Shown: positions 32,986 to 39,743 of the stretch, one piece after another
Layout of the letters: each line of letters begins with the position of its first letter
Position numbering within the stretch: position 1 is the stretch's first letter
Source of the DNA: Acidobacteriota bacterium
GTDB taxonomy: Bacteria; Acidobacteriota; UBA6911; RPQK01; DATIPO01
Length of the DNA: 39,743 nt
Direction: 5' to 3'
Assembly: GCA_035471785.1 (NCBI GenBank)
Contig: DATIPQ010000073.1
Coordinates: 1 to 39,743 of the forward strand
The notes under the pieces: generated by a model
Told to the model about the DNA's origin: nothing
The model's input: the letters and a program-made list of their open reading frames with translations, nothing else
The model's database searches: none
Translations under genes and position numbers: made by a program

Positions 32986-35019
32986 TCAAATCCCGTCGCG
33001 TGGGATTTGTTCGTCCCATTGGCGCTGGAATACCGTCTCTTCGCCCTCCAGGGCCTCCAGGCGGGCTTCGATGCGGAAGTGGGTTTTGGTGCAGCAAAGC
33101 CGGGTCTGAAGGCGCAGGCGAACCGACCAGTCTCCGCGCCTGAAGGAAGTGGACTGTTCCACCTCGGCTTGGGCCGAAAGGGGATCGTGGTCGGCGATGC
33201 GGTAGCGCCTGACCAGCTTGTAGCTCAAGTCCAGGCCGATATCGGGAATATGCACCAGCGAAGCGTCTTCCAACTCGGCGCCGTCGTTGTAGAGGGTGTA
33301 GACGGTCTCGTTGCTGGTCAGATCGCGCTCGATTTTGCGTTCAAAACGCGAGGGACGCAGCTTGACTCTCTCGGCAGGCGGGCCGTGCTCGGGTCTTTCG
33401 AAGCGACGCAGGTCTCGATCCGCCTCCCGGGGAGGGCGTTCAGGCAGCTCCAGAGCGGAGCCCTCGCTGAAGAGGGTGAGTACAGACGTCGCCGGCGAGG
33501 GCCAGGCCAGGGGCCAGTAGCTGGTGGAAAGAGACAAGCGGATGCGGTTTCCGGCGGCGAAGACGTGGGCGATGTCGTTGAGCCTGACGGTGACGCGGTA
33601 GCGCTTTCCGGGACGCAGGGGACGCGGGTCCTGGTGGCCGCGGCGATGGGTAAGGTTGAGGATCCCGTAGCTGACGCGCGTGGAAGCGCCGTCGGGAAAG
33701 ATCTCGTTGAGACGCACGGCCAAAAGCGCCTGGGGCTGATCGCAGGCCAGCTCGAGTTCCGCCAGGGGAGCACCCAGGATTTCAAGGTTTTCCTGGAGCG
33801 CCGGGGAATCGAAGACCAGCGACTTGCCGTCCTCGGCGCGCTGGTCCTGCGGCATCTCGCCGTCGGTGCCGAAAGCGCACCACTCGCCGGCCAGCAGTCC
33901 CACGGTTTGAGGCGAGCTGAAGAGGAATTCCTCGGCGGGTCCGGGCTGAAGGGAAAGCTGTCCCCGGGCCAGGCGGAAACGGCGGGGACGGATGCGCTGC
34001 GAGGGCCATTGCTCTTCCGCCGCCCAGCGCCCGGGACGCTCCTGGTAGAAGGGTCTGGGAGGCACGCTCTCCTGCATCCACACCCGGTAGGCGGGCTCGT
34101 CCATGATGCCGTTGTCCTCTCCTTGCAGCCAGCGGTCCCACCACGCCGTGGCCTCCTGCAGGAAGCCGATGGCGGGGCCGGGCACTCCTTCGTGGGGGAA
34201 GAGGTGGGCCCAAGGACCCACCAGCCCCTTGCAGGGAGCCTGCAGCCCCTGGAGCAGGCGCGGGACGGCGTTGGAATAGCCGTCGGCCCAGCCTCCGATG
34301 GCGTAGACGGGGCATTGGATGCGCGAGTAGTCCTGGCACACCGAGCCGTGTTCCCAGTAGTCGTCGCGCCGCTGGTGACGCATCCAACGGGCAGGGAAGA
34401 GGACGGCCTCGGAAAGGCGCTCTCGCCACAGGTCCCGCCAGCGCCCGCCCACCACTTCGGGATCGGGCGGGCAGGCGTTGAAGAGCATCAGCACCGATCC
34501 CCAGGTCAGGTTCTCGTTGAGGAGGCATCCTCCCATGTAGTGGGCGTCGTCGGCGTAGCGGTCGTCGCTGGCGCAGAGAGCGATGACGGCCTTGAGCTGA
34601 GGCGGACGGCGGGCCGCCACCTGCAGGGCGTTGAAGCCTCCCCAGGAAATGCCCATCATCCCGATGGAGCCGTTGCACCAGGGCTGGGAGGCGATCCATT
34701 CGAAGGCCGCCATCACGTCCTCGTGCTCTTGCCGGCTGTACTCGTCTTCCAGCACGCCCTCGGAGTCGCCCGATCCCCGCAGATCGAGGCGCAAGGCGGC
34801 ATATCCGTGGCCGGCGAAATAGTGGTGGACGGGCTCGTCGCGGCTGCGCATGAAGTCGCGCTTGCGGTAGGGAATGGCTTCCACCACGGCAGGGGCGGGG
34901 TGTTGCCGGGCGTCCTCGGGCAGCCACACGCGGGCCGCCAGACGGGTTCCGTCGGGCAGGGGAATCCAGCAGTTCTCGATGTGGCGGACGCCTTTGGGGA
35001 AGGATTCGCGTATTCTCAA
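32986..35019 (-). CDS. CocE/NonD-type hydrolase (peptidase S15 family)
   Basis: A 677-residue protein. The alpha/beta-hydrolase core begins IPLPDGTRLAARVWLPEDAR, with AALRLDLRGSGDSEGV and the nucleophile elbow GISWGGFNALQVAA (S125). The acidic and His parts include YAIGGWADGYSNAV and VGPWAHLFPHEG. A helical cap follows, then the C-terminal jelly-roll typical of X-Pro dipeptidyl peptidases and cocaine esterase (RVSYGILNLTHR, IRLSLSTSYWPLAWPSP). There is no signal peptide. TTG at 35017-35019 is the likely start: the next Met is residue 57, inside the core. It lies 4 nt after the ATP-grasp-like gene, so the pair is an operon. It cleaves ester or amide bonds; the substrate is unknown. Confidence 0.92.
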   Translation of the reverse strand: MRIRESFPKGVRHIENCWIPLPDGTRLAARVWLPEDARQHPAPAVVEAIPYRKRDFMRSRDEPVHHYFAGHGYAALRLDLRGSGDSEGVLEDEYSRQEHEDVMAAFEWIASQPWCNGSIGMMGISWGGFNALQVAARRPPQLKAVIALCASDDRYADDAHYMGGCLLNENLTWGSVLMLFNACPPDPEVVGGRWRDLWRERLSEAVLFPARWMRHQRRDDYWEHGSVCQDYSRIQCPVYAIGGWADGYSNAVPRLLQGLQAPCKGLVGPWAHLFPHEGVPGPAIGFLQEATAWWDRWLQGEDNGIMDEPAYRVWMQESVPPRPFYQERPGRWAAEEQWPSQRIRPRRFRLARGQLSLQPGPAEEFLFSSPQTVGLLAGEWCAFGTDGEMPQDQRAEDGKSLVFDSPALQENLEILGAPLAELELACDQPQALLAVRLNEIFPDGASTRVSYGILNLTHRRGHQDPRPLRPGKRYRVTVRLNDIAHVFAAGNRIRLSLSTSYWPLAWPSPATSVLTLFSEGSALELPERPPREADRDLRRFERPEHGPPAERVKLRPSRFERKIERDLTSNETVYTLYNDGAELEDASLVHIPDIGLDLSYKLVRRYRIADHDPLSAQAEVEQSTSFRRGDWSVRLRLQTRLCCTKTHFRIEARLEALEGEETVFQRQWDEQIPRDGI

Positions 35020-35023
35020 GCGG

Positions 35024-35971
35024 CTACTTGGCGTCCTTCCTGCTTTTGCGGGGCCGCAGCCGCTGGGTCGACCAGAAATGCAAAGCCAGCCGTTCGCGGG
35101 CTTTCAAGCCGGCCTCCAGGTCCCAGCAGTTGACGATGGCCAGGCGAAAGCCTCCCGGAGGCATGGCGTGTTGCTCGGGGGGCTTGTCCTCGTGAAAGGT
35201 GATCTGGATGCTGGAGATGTCGGGTTGGGCCAGCAGGTCGTCGATGACCCTTTGCTCGCATTTGCTGTACTGCACGCCGTGCACCCCGAAGAGCACCACG
35301 CTGTAGCCGTCCCGGCGGTTCTCGTCGGCGAAGGTCCAGCGCTGCTCGGTATAGAGCCGCACCAGGCAATCGACCCATCCCTGTCCGTAAAGGTCGGGCC
35401 ATTGGTCGGCGAAGCGCAGGTGGGCCTCGATGATGCGTCCGCCGATGGTTTCGAAGTTGATCATCCCGGTGTAGTCGGGAAGGTTGCGCCGGATCCACTG
35501 CGCGCAATAGTCTTCCACTCCCGGGCGGCGCCGGGCGTCCACCGTCCAGTAGTCGAACATCCCCTTGGGCAGGGGCTTGCCGGTGACGTGGCGCCACCAG
35601 CGGGTCTCGCCCTTGAGCACCGCGGCGTCGCTGCTGAGGTGATCGCCCTGCAGCAGGCGCATCCACATGTGGCCGGGCTGCTGAAGGCGTCGGTAGTCAT
35701 CCGCGCTCCTGAAGATCCGGCTTCCCGTGCCCATCCCCCGCAGATTGTAGATGGGCTTGCTGAAGACCGGAAACTGGGGCGGAGTGATTCCGTGAGGCGC
35801 CGCTTCGATGTCCTGGGTGTCGCAGATCAGCAGCTTGTTGTACATCCACCGGTAATCGGGGTAGAGCCGGTAGGAATCGGTGTCGTCGGTCGAGATAAAG
35901 ACCTCCTCAGGACAATCGACACCCTCGAAATACTGCATCCGCCAGGGATCATGCTCGACAATTGGCACCAA
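35024..35971 (-). CDS. ATP-grasp-like ligase
   Basis: A 315-residue protein. The ATP-grasp pattern is visible though divergent: N45-K46 opening the domain, then GITPPQFPVFSKPIYNLRGM (Lys-Pro strand plus glycine loop GMGTGSRIF, 79-87). Next come MWMRLLQGDHLSSDAAVLKG (the E-x-x-x-G-x-E/H strand) and INFETIGGRIIEAHLRF (the metal-binding E-x-N/H strand, 171-187). Such enzymes join a carboxylate to an amine or thiol with ATP. There is no signal peptide. It sits 4 nt upstream of an S15/CocE hydrolase, so one may make and the other trim or release an amide. Glutathione-like or peptide-like products are possible, not shown. Confidence 0.65.
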   Translation of the reverse strand: MVPIVEHDPWRMQYFEGVDCPEEVFISTDDTDSYRLYPDYRWMYNKLLICDTQDIEAAPHGITPPQFPVFSKPIYNLRGMGTGSRIFRSADDYRRLQQPGHMWMRLLQGDHLSSDAAVLKGETRWWRHVTGKPLPKGMFDYWTVDARRRPGVEDYCAQWIRRNLPDYTGMINFETIGGRIIEAHLRFADQWPDLYGQGWVDCLVRLYTEQRWTFADENRRDGYSVVLFGVHGVQYSKCEQRVIDDLLAQPDISSIQITFHEDKPPEQHAMPPGGFRLAIVNCWDLEAGLKARERLALHFWSTQRLRPRKSRKDAK

Positions 35972-36199
35972 GAACTCCTTTCCCTCCGCCAGCGAGCTTA
36001 GCGCCCCCGTCGAGAAAGGGCAAGGCTGAGCTCCGCCCGCAGGACAGCACGGTTCAGCGGCGTCGATTTCTTCGTTGTGACCGAATATAGGACCGCTGGT
36101 TTGCTACGCTGAAAAAGGTCTTCCGCAGGATGTCGCTACAGGCTCGACCTAGCGATTCCTGGTTCGAGATCTGTATTACTTCCAAGAATTTCAGTCGAA

Positions 36200-36247
36200 T
36201 TGACAAGCCAAGGTCTCCCCTTGCTATACTCCACCTATGGAGGTGGA
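36200..36247 (+). promoter_or_regulatory. Promoter and operator of the second toxin-antitoxin module
   Basis: TTGACA (36200-36205) is consensus and TATACT (36225-36230) near-consensus, with a 19-bp spacer. Directly after, TCCACCT-ATGG-AGGTGGA (36230-36247) is a perfect inverted repeat that starts at the last -10 base and covers the Shine-Dalgarno GGAGG (36239-36243). It can serve as the antitoxin operator and, in RNA, would fold the ribosome site. Confidence 0.75.
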
Positions 36248-36248
36248 T

Positions 36249-36500
36249 ATGGAGTTATCCAAGAAGACGACCATCCTGTTCCCCCCGGATCTTCATGAGC
36301 GTCTCGGGTCCATTGCGCGTCAACGCGGAGTCAGCATGGGCGAATTGGTGCGCGAGGCGTGCGCGAAATGCTACGGAACCGTTTCAGTGAAAGACAGGCT
36401 GGCGGCGGTCAAAAGGCTTGAGGCGCTCGCTTTGCCCGTCTCTGATCCGGATACGATGGCTGAAGAATCCGTCCCCAGCCCGGAGAATCTCCTACCGTGA
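36249..36500 (+). CDS. Ribbon-helix-helix antitoxin (CopG/VapB-type)
   Basis: An 83-residue protein. The N-terminal MELSKKTTILFPPDLHERLG and SIARQRGVSMGELVREAC form an RHH domain. I choose ATG 36249 because GGAGG lies 5 nt upstream and the predicted transcription start (about 36237) gives it a short leader; an ATG four codons earlier would be leaderless. The C-terminal part (DRLAAVKRLEALALPVSDPD, then PENLLP) should wrap the toxin. It overlaps the toxin by GTGA. Its sequence is unlike the antitoxin at 31146, so the two modules are separate acquisitions. Confidence 0.88.
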   Translation: MELSKKTTILFPPDLHERLGSIARQRGVSMGELVREACAKCYGTVSVKDRLAAVKRLEALALPVSDPDTMAEESVPSPENLLP

Positions 36501-36895
36501 TTTTGCTGGATGCCAATATCTTCATGTACGCTGCCGGCGCGGAGCATCCCAACAAACAGCCGAGTACAGCTTTACTGGCCAAAGTCGCGGATGGTAGCCG
36601 GGAAGCCTGCATCGATTGCGAGACGCTTCAGGAGATACTCCATCGTTATCGAGCCATCAACCGCTGGGCGGACGGCAGGCAAGTCTATGACAACGCGTGC
36701 CTGATCGTCCCCCTGATTCTGCCCGTCACCGAGAGCATCCTGGATTCCGCCCGCGATCTCCTCGACCAGTATGAAGCCTTGAGCGCCCGCGACGCCCTCC
36801 ACGCGGCCGTGGCCTTCACCCACGACATCCCCCGGATCTGCAGCTACGACCGAGACTTCGATCAGATCGAAGGCCTGAAAAGAGTCGAACCCTGA
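36497..36895 (+). CDS. PIN-domain toxin (VapC-type)
   Basis: A 132-residue PIN-domain ribonuclease with a GTG start overlapping the antitoxin stop (GTGA). Acidic residues: D5 (LLDANIFMY), E42 or E46 (CETLQEIL), D99 (LSARDALHAAVAF) and D118/D120 (SYDRDFDQIEG). The SARDALHAA and SYDRDFD patterns are typical of the VapC subgroup with a conserved R-D-A-x-H helix. The toxin at 31379 has a different spacing and tail, so it belongs to another subgroup. Target RNA unknown. Confidence 0.92.
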   Translation: MILLDANIFMYAAGAEHPNKQPSTALLAKVADGSREACIDCETLQEILHRYRAINRWADGRQVYDNACLIVPLILPVTESILDSARDLLDQYEALSARDALHAAVAFTHDIPRICSYDRDFDQIEGLKRVEP

Positions 36896-36967
36896 GTCTT
36901 GGCCATTGCAGGCGATCCCTCCTCGCATTTCCTGATCTCGTAAACCTCACCCCAACTAATGCGAATA

Positions 36968-37180
36968 TTAGACACGAAAAAAGCCGCAAACGGCGGGTCC
37001 GAGCATCTGGCTGGCAACGCTTTCAACTAAGAACATTCCAGCAAGGCAGCCGTTGCTGGCGGTGGACAAGAAACTGGCGCGAACGTGCGCCTCACGGTTG
37101 ACTCGAACTTCCCGCATGATCTCGTCGTCGTCGGGCACCCCTCGCCTCATTCGCAGAAATTCCTGAATCTCGCCCAGGAG
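36968..37180 (-). pseudogene. Possible small gene or gene remnant
   Basis: On the minus strand a frame from about 37180 reads LLGEIQEFLRMRRG, then VPDDDEIMREVRVNREAHVR, then loses protein character (hydrophobic and Cys residues) and stops at 36968 inside a terminator-like sequence. The charged helix pattern looks like a real coding fragment, but I cannot place it in a family. It lies 3' of the Cys-rich protein gene and may be decayed. The rest of 36896-37186 shows no gene. Confidence 0.25.
36977..36997 (-). terminator. Short terminator-like hairpin with T6
   Basis: On the minus strand GCCG-TTTG-CGGC (36994-36983) is followed by six Ts (36982-36977). The stem is only 4 bp, but the U-tract is good. 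It would end transcripts of the 39348-37187 operon about 190 bp past its last stop. Confidence 0.45.
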
Positions 37181-37186
37181 ACACCG

Positions 37187-38224
37187 TCAACGGGCAGTCT
37201 GAAAAAAGACGTCTACTAACATGAGATGGCGGACAGCCTCGCCTCTGAGGGCATCAGCAAAGGAGAAATAGCGGAACTCGTTCCCGTAACGATCACGGCG
37301 CCGAGATTCGACGTAATTGAGGTCTATAGTAAGTACCCCGGCATCCAAAAGGCTGCCCAGTTCTGCCTGCTGAGAGACACCGTCGTGGTTCCAATCGACC
37401 CACAATCTCAAGTCGGCGAAGACCGCATCTTCTTCAGAGATAAAACCATCTCCATTTCCCCCCAGAGCCTGCTCATCGAGGACTCTCAGGGCCGCAAAAC
37501 CGTTCCGCTCCTCCCCTCGGCGCGTCGACTGAGGAGTGAAATCGCCGAATAGCTCCGTGCCGTCGTCTATAACTCCATTGCTGTTGCGATCCAGAACAAG
37601 AAACCCTTGGTTAGTCCCCGCTCTGGTCCAGGATAGTCTTTCAGGAATCCCGTCGTTATTAAGATCGAAATCTACCCCGTGCTCGGGATCGGTCAAGCGC
37701 ATTCCGTGGCTATCCAGATTCAGAATTAGGGGGCTGAGGAGGTCGTCGTCGCACTCTCCGTCGTCGGCAAAGAGAGGGTCGTCATCGCTCTCGCATTCAT
37801 CACCCCCACCTCCTGGAAAGAGGTCATCGAGGCAGGCGCAATCTTTGAAGCTCCATTCTTCCGCCGTGCAACCTTGAGGTTGACAAACGCACCACCGCGT
37901 ATAGGGAACGGGCTCAAAGCATTCGTCTAGGGGCCTCGATGGGTCGCAATCGTAAACGGGCCCTACGCCTGGGGGAGAAAGAGCACATTCCGTGACCGAG
38001 TCTCCTTGAGAAATGGTCGTACGTGAGCAGTTGCTTTGAAAAACGAGTTGCGCAATCCCGCAATGGGCGCAGATTGCGGTGATCTCTTGCGGACCTTCGG
38101 CCCACCACTTGGGACTGAACTCACACTCGTCAGCGAGAAGGCGGCCAGACCCCGCGGCTGCGGCCACAAACAGGAGTAATCCAGTCGTTAAGAGTGTTCT
38201 CTGACCAGCGGCTCCTCTTATCAT
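37187..38224 (-). CDS. Secreted Cys-rich protein with EF-hand-like calcium loops
   Basis: A 345-residue protein with a signal peptide (LLTTGLLLFVAAAAGSG, about 11-27). Residues 34-158 contain 14 cysteines (for example CAHC, CVC, CAC), probably disulphide-linked. A Gly/Asp-rich linker (GGGGDECESDDD) leads to LSPLILNLDSHGMRLTD and four calcium-loop candidates: DLNNDGIPE (187-195), DRNSNGVIDDGTE (212-224), GNGDGFISEED (256-266) and DWNHDGVSQQAE (278-289). The NxDxHGxxLT / DRNxNGxIDDGxELFG block recurs in large secreted bacterial proteins and RTX-like C-termini. The gene overlaps the upstream propeller-like gene by ATGA. It may be a calcium-stabilised surface or secreted partner of that protein. 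Confidence 0.85.
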   Translation of the reverse strand: MIRGAAGQRTLLTTGLLLFVAAAAGSGRLLADECEFSPKWWAEGPQEITAICAHCGIAQLVFQSNCSRTTISQGDSVTECALSPPGVGPVYDCDPSRPLDECFEPVPYTRWCVCQPQGCTAEEWSFKDCACLDDLFPGGGGDECESDDDPLFADDGECDDDLLSPLILNLDSHGMRLTDPEHGVDFDLNNDGIPERLSWTRAGTNQGFLVLDRNSNGVIDDGTELFGDFTPQSTRRGEERNGFAALRVLDEQALGGNGDGFISEEDAVFADLRLWVDWNHDGVSQQAELGSLLDAGVLTIDLNYVESRRRDRYGNEFRYFSFADALRGEAVRHLMLVDVFFQTAR

Positions 38225-39348
38225 TTATTCCGCACTCCGAGCTTGCCGAGAACATCGCGGGCGAGGAGTCCTCGATTGGAGAAAAGAAGCCGCATATCCG
38301 CGTCATCGTCCCCTACGGGATTCGACAGGTGAATGGAGTCCGTTAAAGGATTGTAGACAGCTTCCGCGGGCTCGAACGCATCGGCGGCTGAGATCTGCTG
38401 ACTAGCCAGCGAGATGACGGACTGATTGCCAGGATCGATCAAGTTCACCTCCCAGGAGTCGATAAAGCCGCCGGGGGCAGTGAGGCTGGAAGCCAGAAAG
38501 TAACCGCCCGGCAGTATTTGAACCCTCATCACCGACGCCACTTTCGGATCGATCTTTATCGGGTCAACCAATGCCACCGGCACCCCTCGCTGGCCCGTAG
38601 AGAAATCGAAGGGATGGAGCAGAGCGTGGTCCGTCTGATAAACGAAGGCTGAACCCTTGGGAGAAAAGACGAAGCGCGTCCGCATGAATCCGCTGATATC
38701 GATTTCATCATCGACGACTCTAATAAGCCGCGAGGGGAGGACTCTTACGATGTGCCCTTGCTCCGGCTCAAGTTCATAAAGCACAGGGACATCAAGCCAC
38801 TTATCCTCGCCGTTGCGGGTCTTTACGCGGCGCGCGTCAAGTGATTCCACCGGTAACGCCGTCATCAACAGCCGGCTGGAGGGTGTAGCTACAATTGACG
38901 ACACTTGAAGCCCACGAAATCGAGCCAGAAGCTCGATCCTCGGGGAAGCCTCGGAGTGTCGAATCCGATAAACCGCTCCATCATGCCGGGAGTGCTCGAC
39001 CCCGACGGCAAAGACCTCGCCAGCGGGACTGACCGTGATATCGTAGAGAGAGGTTTCCTCCACCCCTTCCCCGAAACTGAAATCAACGCCCCACAACCGC
39101 TCTCCGACAGCACTGTACCTCTCGACCTCACCCCCGGCACGCCTCACGAAGTATGTTCCAAAAGGGCCGACTTCGATCTGCGAAATGCTGCGTGGATGAA
39201 GAGCTGTCCCGCATTGGCTCTTTACTAATCCCGAGGATAGGTCAGCCCTTCCTGTATCTTCTCGCACCTCTTGTTGGGATTGCGCTAGGGGGCTCGCCGC
39301 CGTCACGAGTGTGAGGAGTAGAGCCCGTGCCAGTCGACTCAAATCCAC
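38221..39348 (-). CDS. Secreted propeller-like protein of unknown function
   Basis: A 375-residue protein with a GTG start and AGGAGG 4 nt upstream. Signal peptide: LARALLLTLVTAASPLAQ (about 6-23). The rest shows repeated short blades with aromatic strand ends (ISQIEVGPFGTYFVRR, SLYDITVSPAGEVFAVGVEH, RFVFSPKGSAFVYQTD, MRVQILPGGYFLASSL), typical of six- or seven-bladed propellers of NHL/SMP-30 style, though I cannot name a family. It has no catalytic motif that I recognise. Its stop overlaps the start of the Cys-rich calcium-loop protein, so the two are probably secreted together as partners. Confidence 0.8.
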   Translation of the reverse strand: MDLSRLARALLLTLVTAASPLAQSQQEVREDTGRADLSSGLVKSQCGTALHPRSISQIEVGPFGTYFVRRAGGEVERYSAVGERLWGVDFSFGEGVEETSLYDITVSPAGEVFAVGVEHSRHDGAVYRIRHSEASPRIELLARFRGLQVSSIVATPSSRLLMTALPVESLDARRVKTRNGEDKWLDVPVLYELEPEQGHIVRVLPSRLIRVVDDEIDISGFMRTRFVFSPKGSAFVYQTDHALLHPFDFSTGQRGVPVALVDPIKIDPKVASVMRVQILPGGYFLASSLTAPGGFIDSWEVNLIDPGNQSVISLASQQISAADAFEPAEAVYNPLTDSIHLSNPVGDDDADMRLLFSNRGLLARDVLGKLGVRNK

Positions 39349-39743
39349 GATTCCTCCTCATCGATCAAGGAAACGTCCTACCAGTAGAGTAGACGTCTCA
39401 CCGACGCCACTCACACCACGAGGTGCCCTTGATTTCCCTGCTTTATGTGAAGAGAGCATATCGCACTAGCCCCAAAATAAGCGAATGAGCGTCCAGCCGT
39501 CTAATGTGAGTCTTCAAAAACGGTCCAGAGGCTGCTGGGAAGCGCTGCTTCGTTTCAGAAGTCACGTGGATTTGCTTGATAAAGAAACGGTTGTCATCTA
39601 GAGAGCTGGGCGGGCCGAGCCGGCAGCCGGAGGGCCCATTTCAGGCGCACCTCAGCCCCGGCGGCGTCCTTTTCCGCTTTTCGGGGGGGCCGCAAGAGGT
39701 CAGCCGCTTGCGGCGGCCTGGGATCGCAGGAAAGCCGAGGCCC
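39349..39743. other. Non-coding end region with a GC hairpin
   Basis: I see no supported gene. GCCGCAAG (39689-39696) and CTTGCGGC (39707-39714) form an 8-bp stem with a 10-nt loop, next to a run of seven Gs (39683-39689). On the minus strand an open frame enters from the window edge and stops near 39600, but its composition (Pro/Arg/Ala-rich) gives no family and I do not call it. Confidence 0.4.

Noticed and set aside
32920-35133. A 737-codon plus-strand open frame opposite the S15/CocE hydrolase
   Set aside because: The minus frame has GISWGGF and the full family architecture. The plus frame is an antisense shadow.
39600-39743. A partial minus-strand coding frame entering from the right edge
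   Set aside because: The visible stretch of fewer than 50 codons is Pro/Arg/Ala-rich with no motif and cannot be told from GC-rich non-coding DNA.

Overview
This is a GC-rich bacterial chromosomal window with tightly packed genes, many four-base ATGA or GTGA stop/start overlaps, and several GTG or TTG starts. There is no phage, insertion sequence, rRNA, tRNA or CRISPR array that I can see. The gene content points to an Acidobacteriota-like soil or sediment bacterium. The hints are an orphan eight-helix MacB/FtsX-type permease of the acidobacterial duplicated kind, an ECF sigma factor followed by a HEAT-repeat anti-sigma-like protein and a DUF4097-type repeat protein, paired secreted amidohydrolases, an S15/CocE-type hydrolase and an LVNP-type secreted beta-sandwich protein. 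The taxonomic call is inference from family knowledge, not from a marker gene.

Layout. 1-1550 (-): the N-terminal part of a large secreted protein that runs out of the window. 1800-4613 (+): sigma factor, membrane anti-sigma-like protein and secreted 18-residue-repeat protein in one operon. 4728-9978 (-): two tandem B12-binding-type radical SAM proteins, a small protein made of aromatic-x-x-Gly-x pentads, and two class I SAM methyltransferases. A strong sigma70-type promoter stands in front, at 10032-10060. 10433-14646 (+): a large HDOD-histidine kinase-receiver hybrid and an M48 metalloprotease. 14908-19466 (-): two overlapping genes for secreted amidohydrolase-fold proteins. 19622-21940 (+): a RidA-fold protein, a secreted PQQ-type propeller and a DinB-fold protein. 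22040-28607 (-): ADOP-type permease, alpha/beta-hydrolase-like protein, membrane-anchored AraC-type regulator and a third radical SAM protein resembling the PhpK group. 28765-30648: a ChaN/EreA-like secreted protein, a stand-alone MbtH-family protein and a secreted NTF2-fold protein. 30742-31102: an amidohydrolase wreck with a large internal deletion. 31146-31792 and 36249-36895: two unrelated RHH-antitoxin/PIN-toxin (VapBC-type) modules, each with a palindrome at the antitoxin start. 31875-35971 (-): a metallophosphoesterase, then an ATP-grasp-like protein followed by an S15/CocE hydrolase. 37187-39348 (-): a secreted propeller-like protein overlapping a Cys-rich protein with EF-hand-like loops.

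Themes. Three radical SAM methylase-like proteins, two methyltransferases and an MbtH protein lie within about 25 kb with no NRPS or PKS in view, which suggests specialised-metabolite modification chemistry. Several proteins have lost the residues that define their family: an alpha/beta hydrolase with Phe at the nucleophile, a metallophosphoesterase with GNAD for GNHD, a RidA with Cys for the substrate Arg, amidohydrolase domains without HxH, and an anti-sigma domain without zinc ligands. A short hairpin-forming repeat occurs three times at gene 3' ends, and once it encodes the C-terminus of a radical SAM protein.
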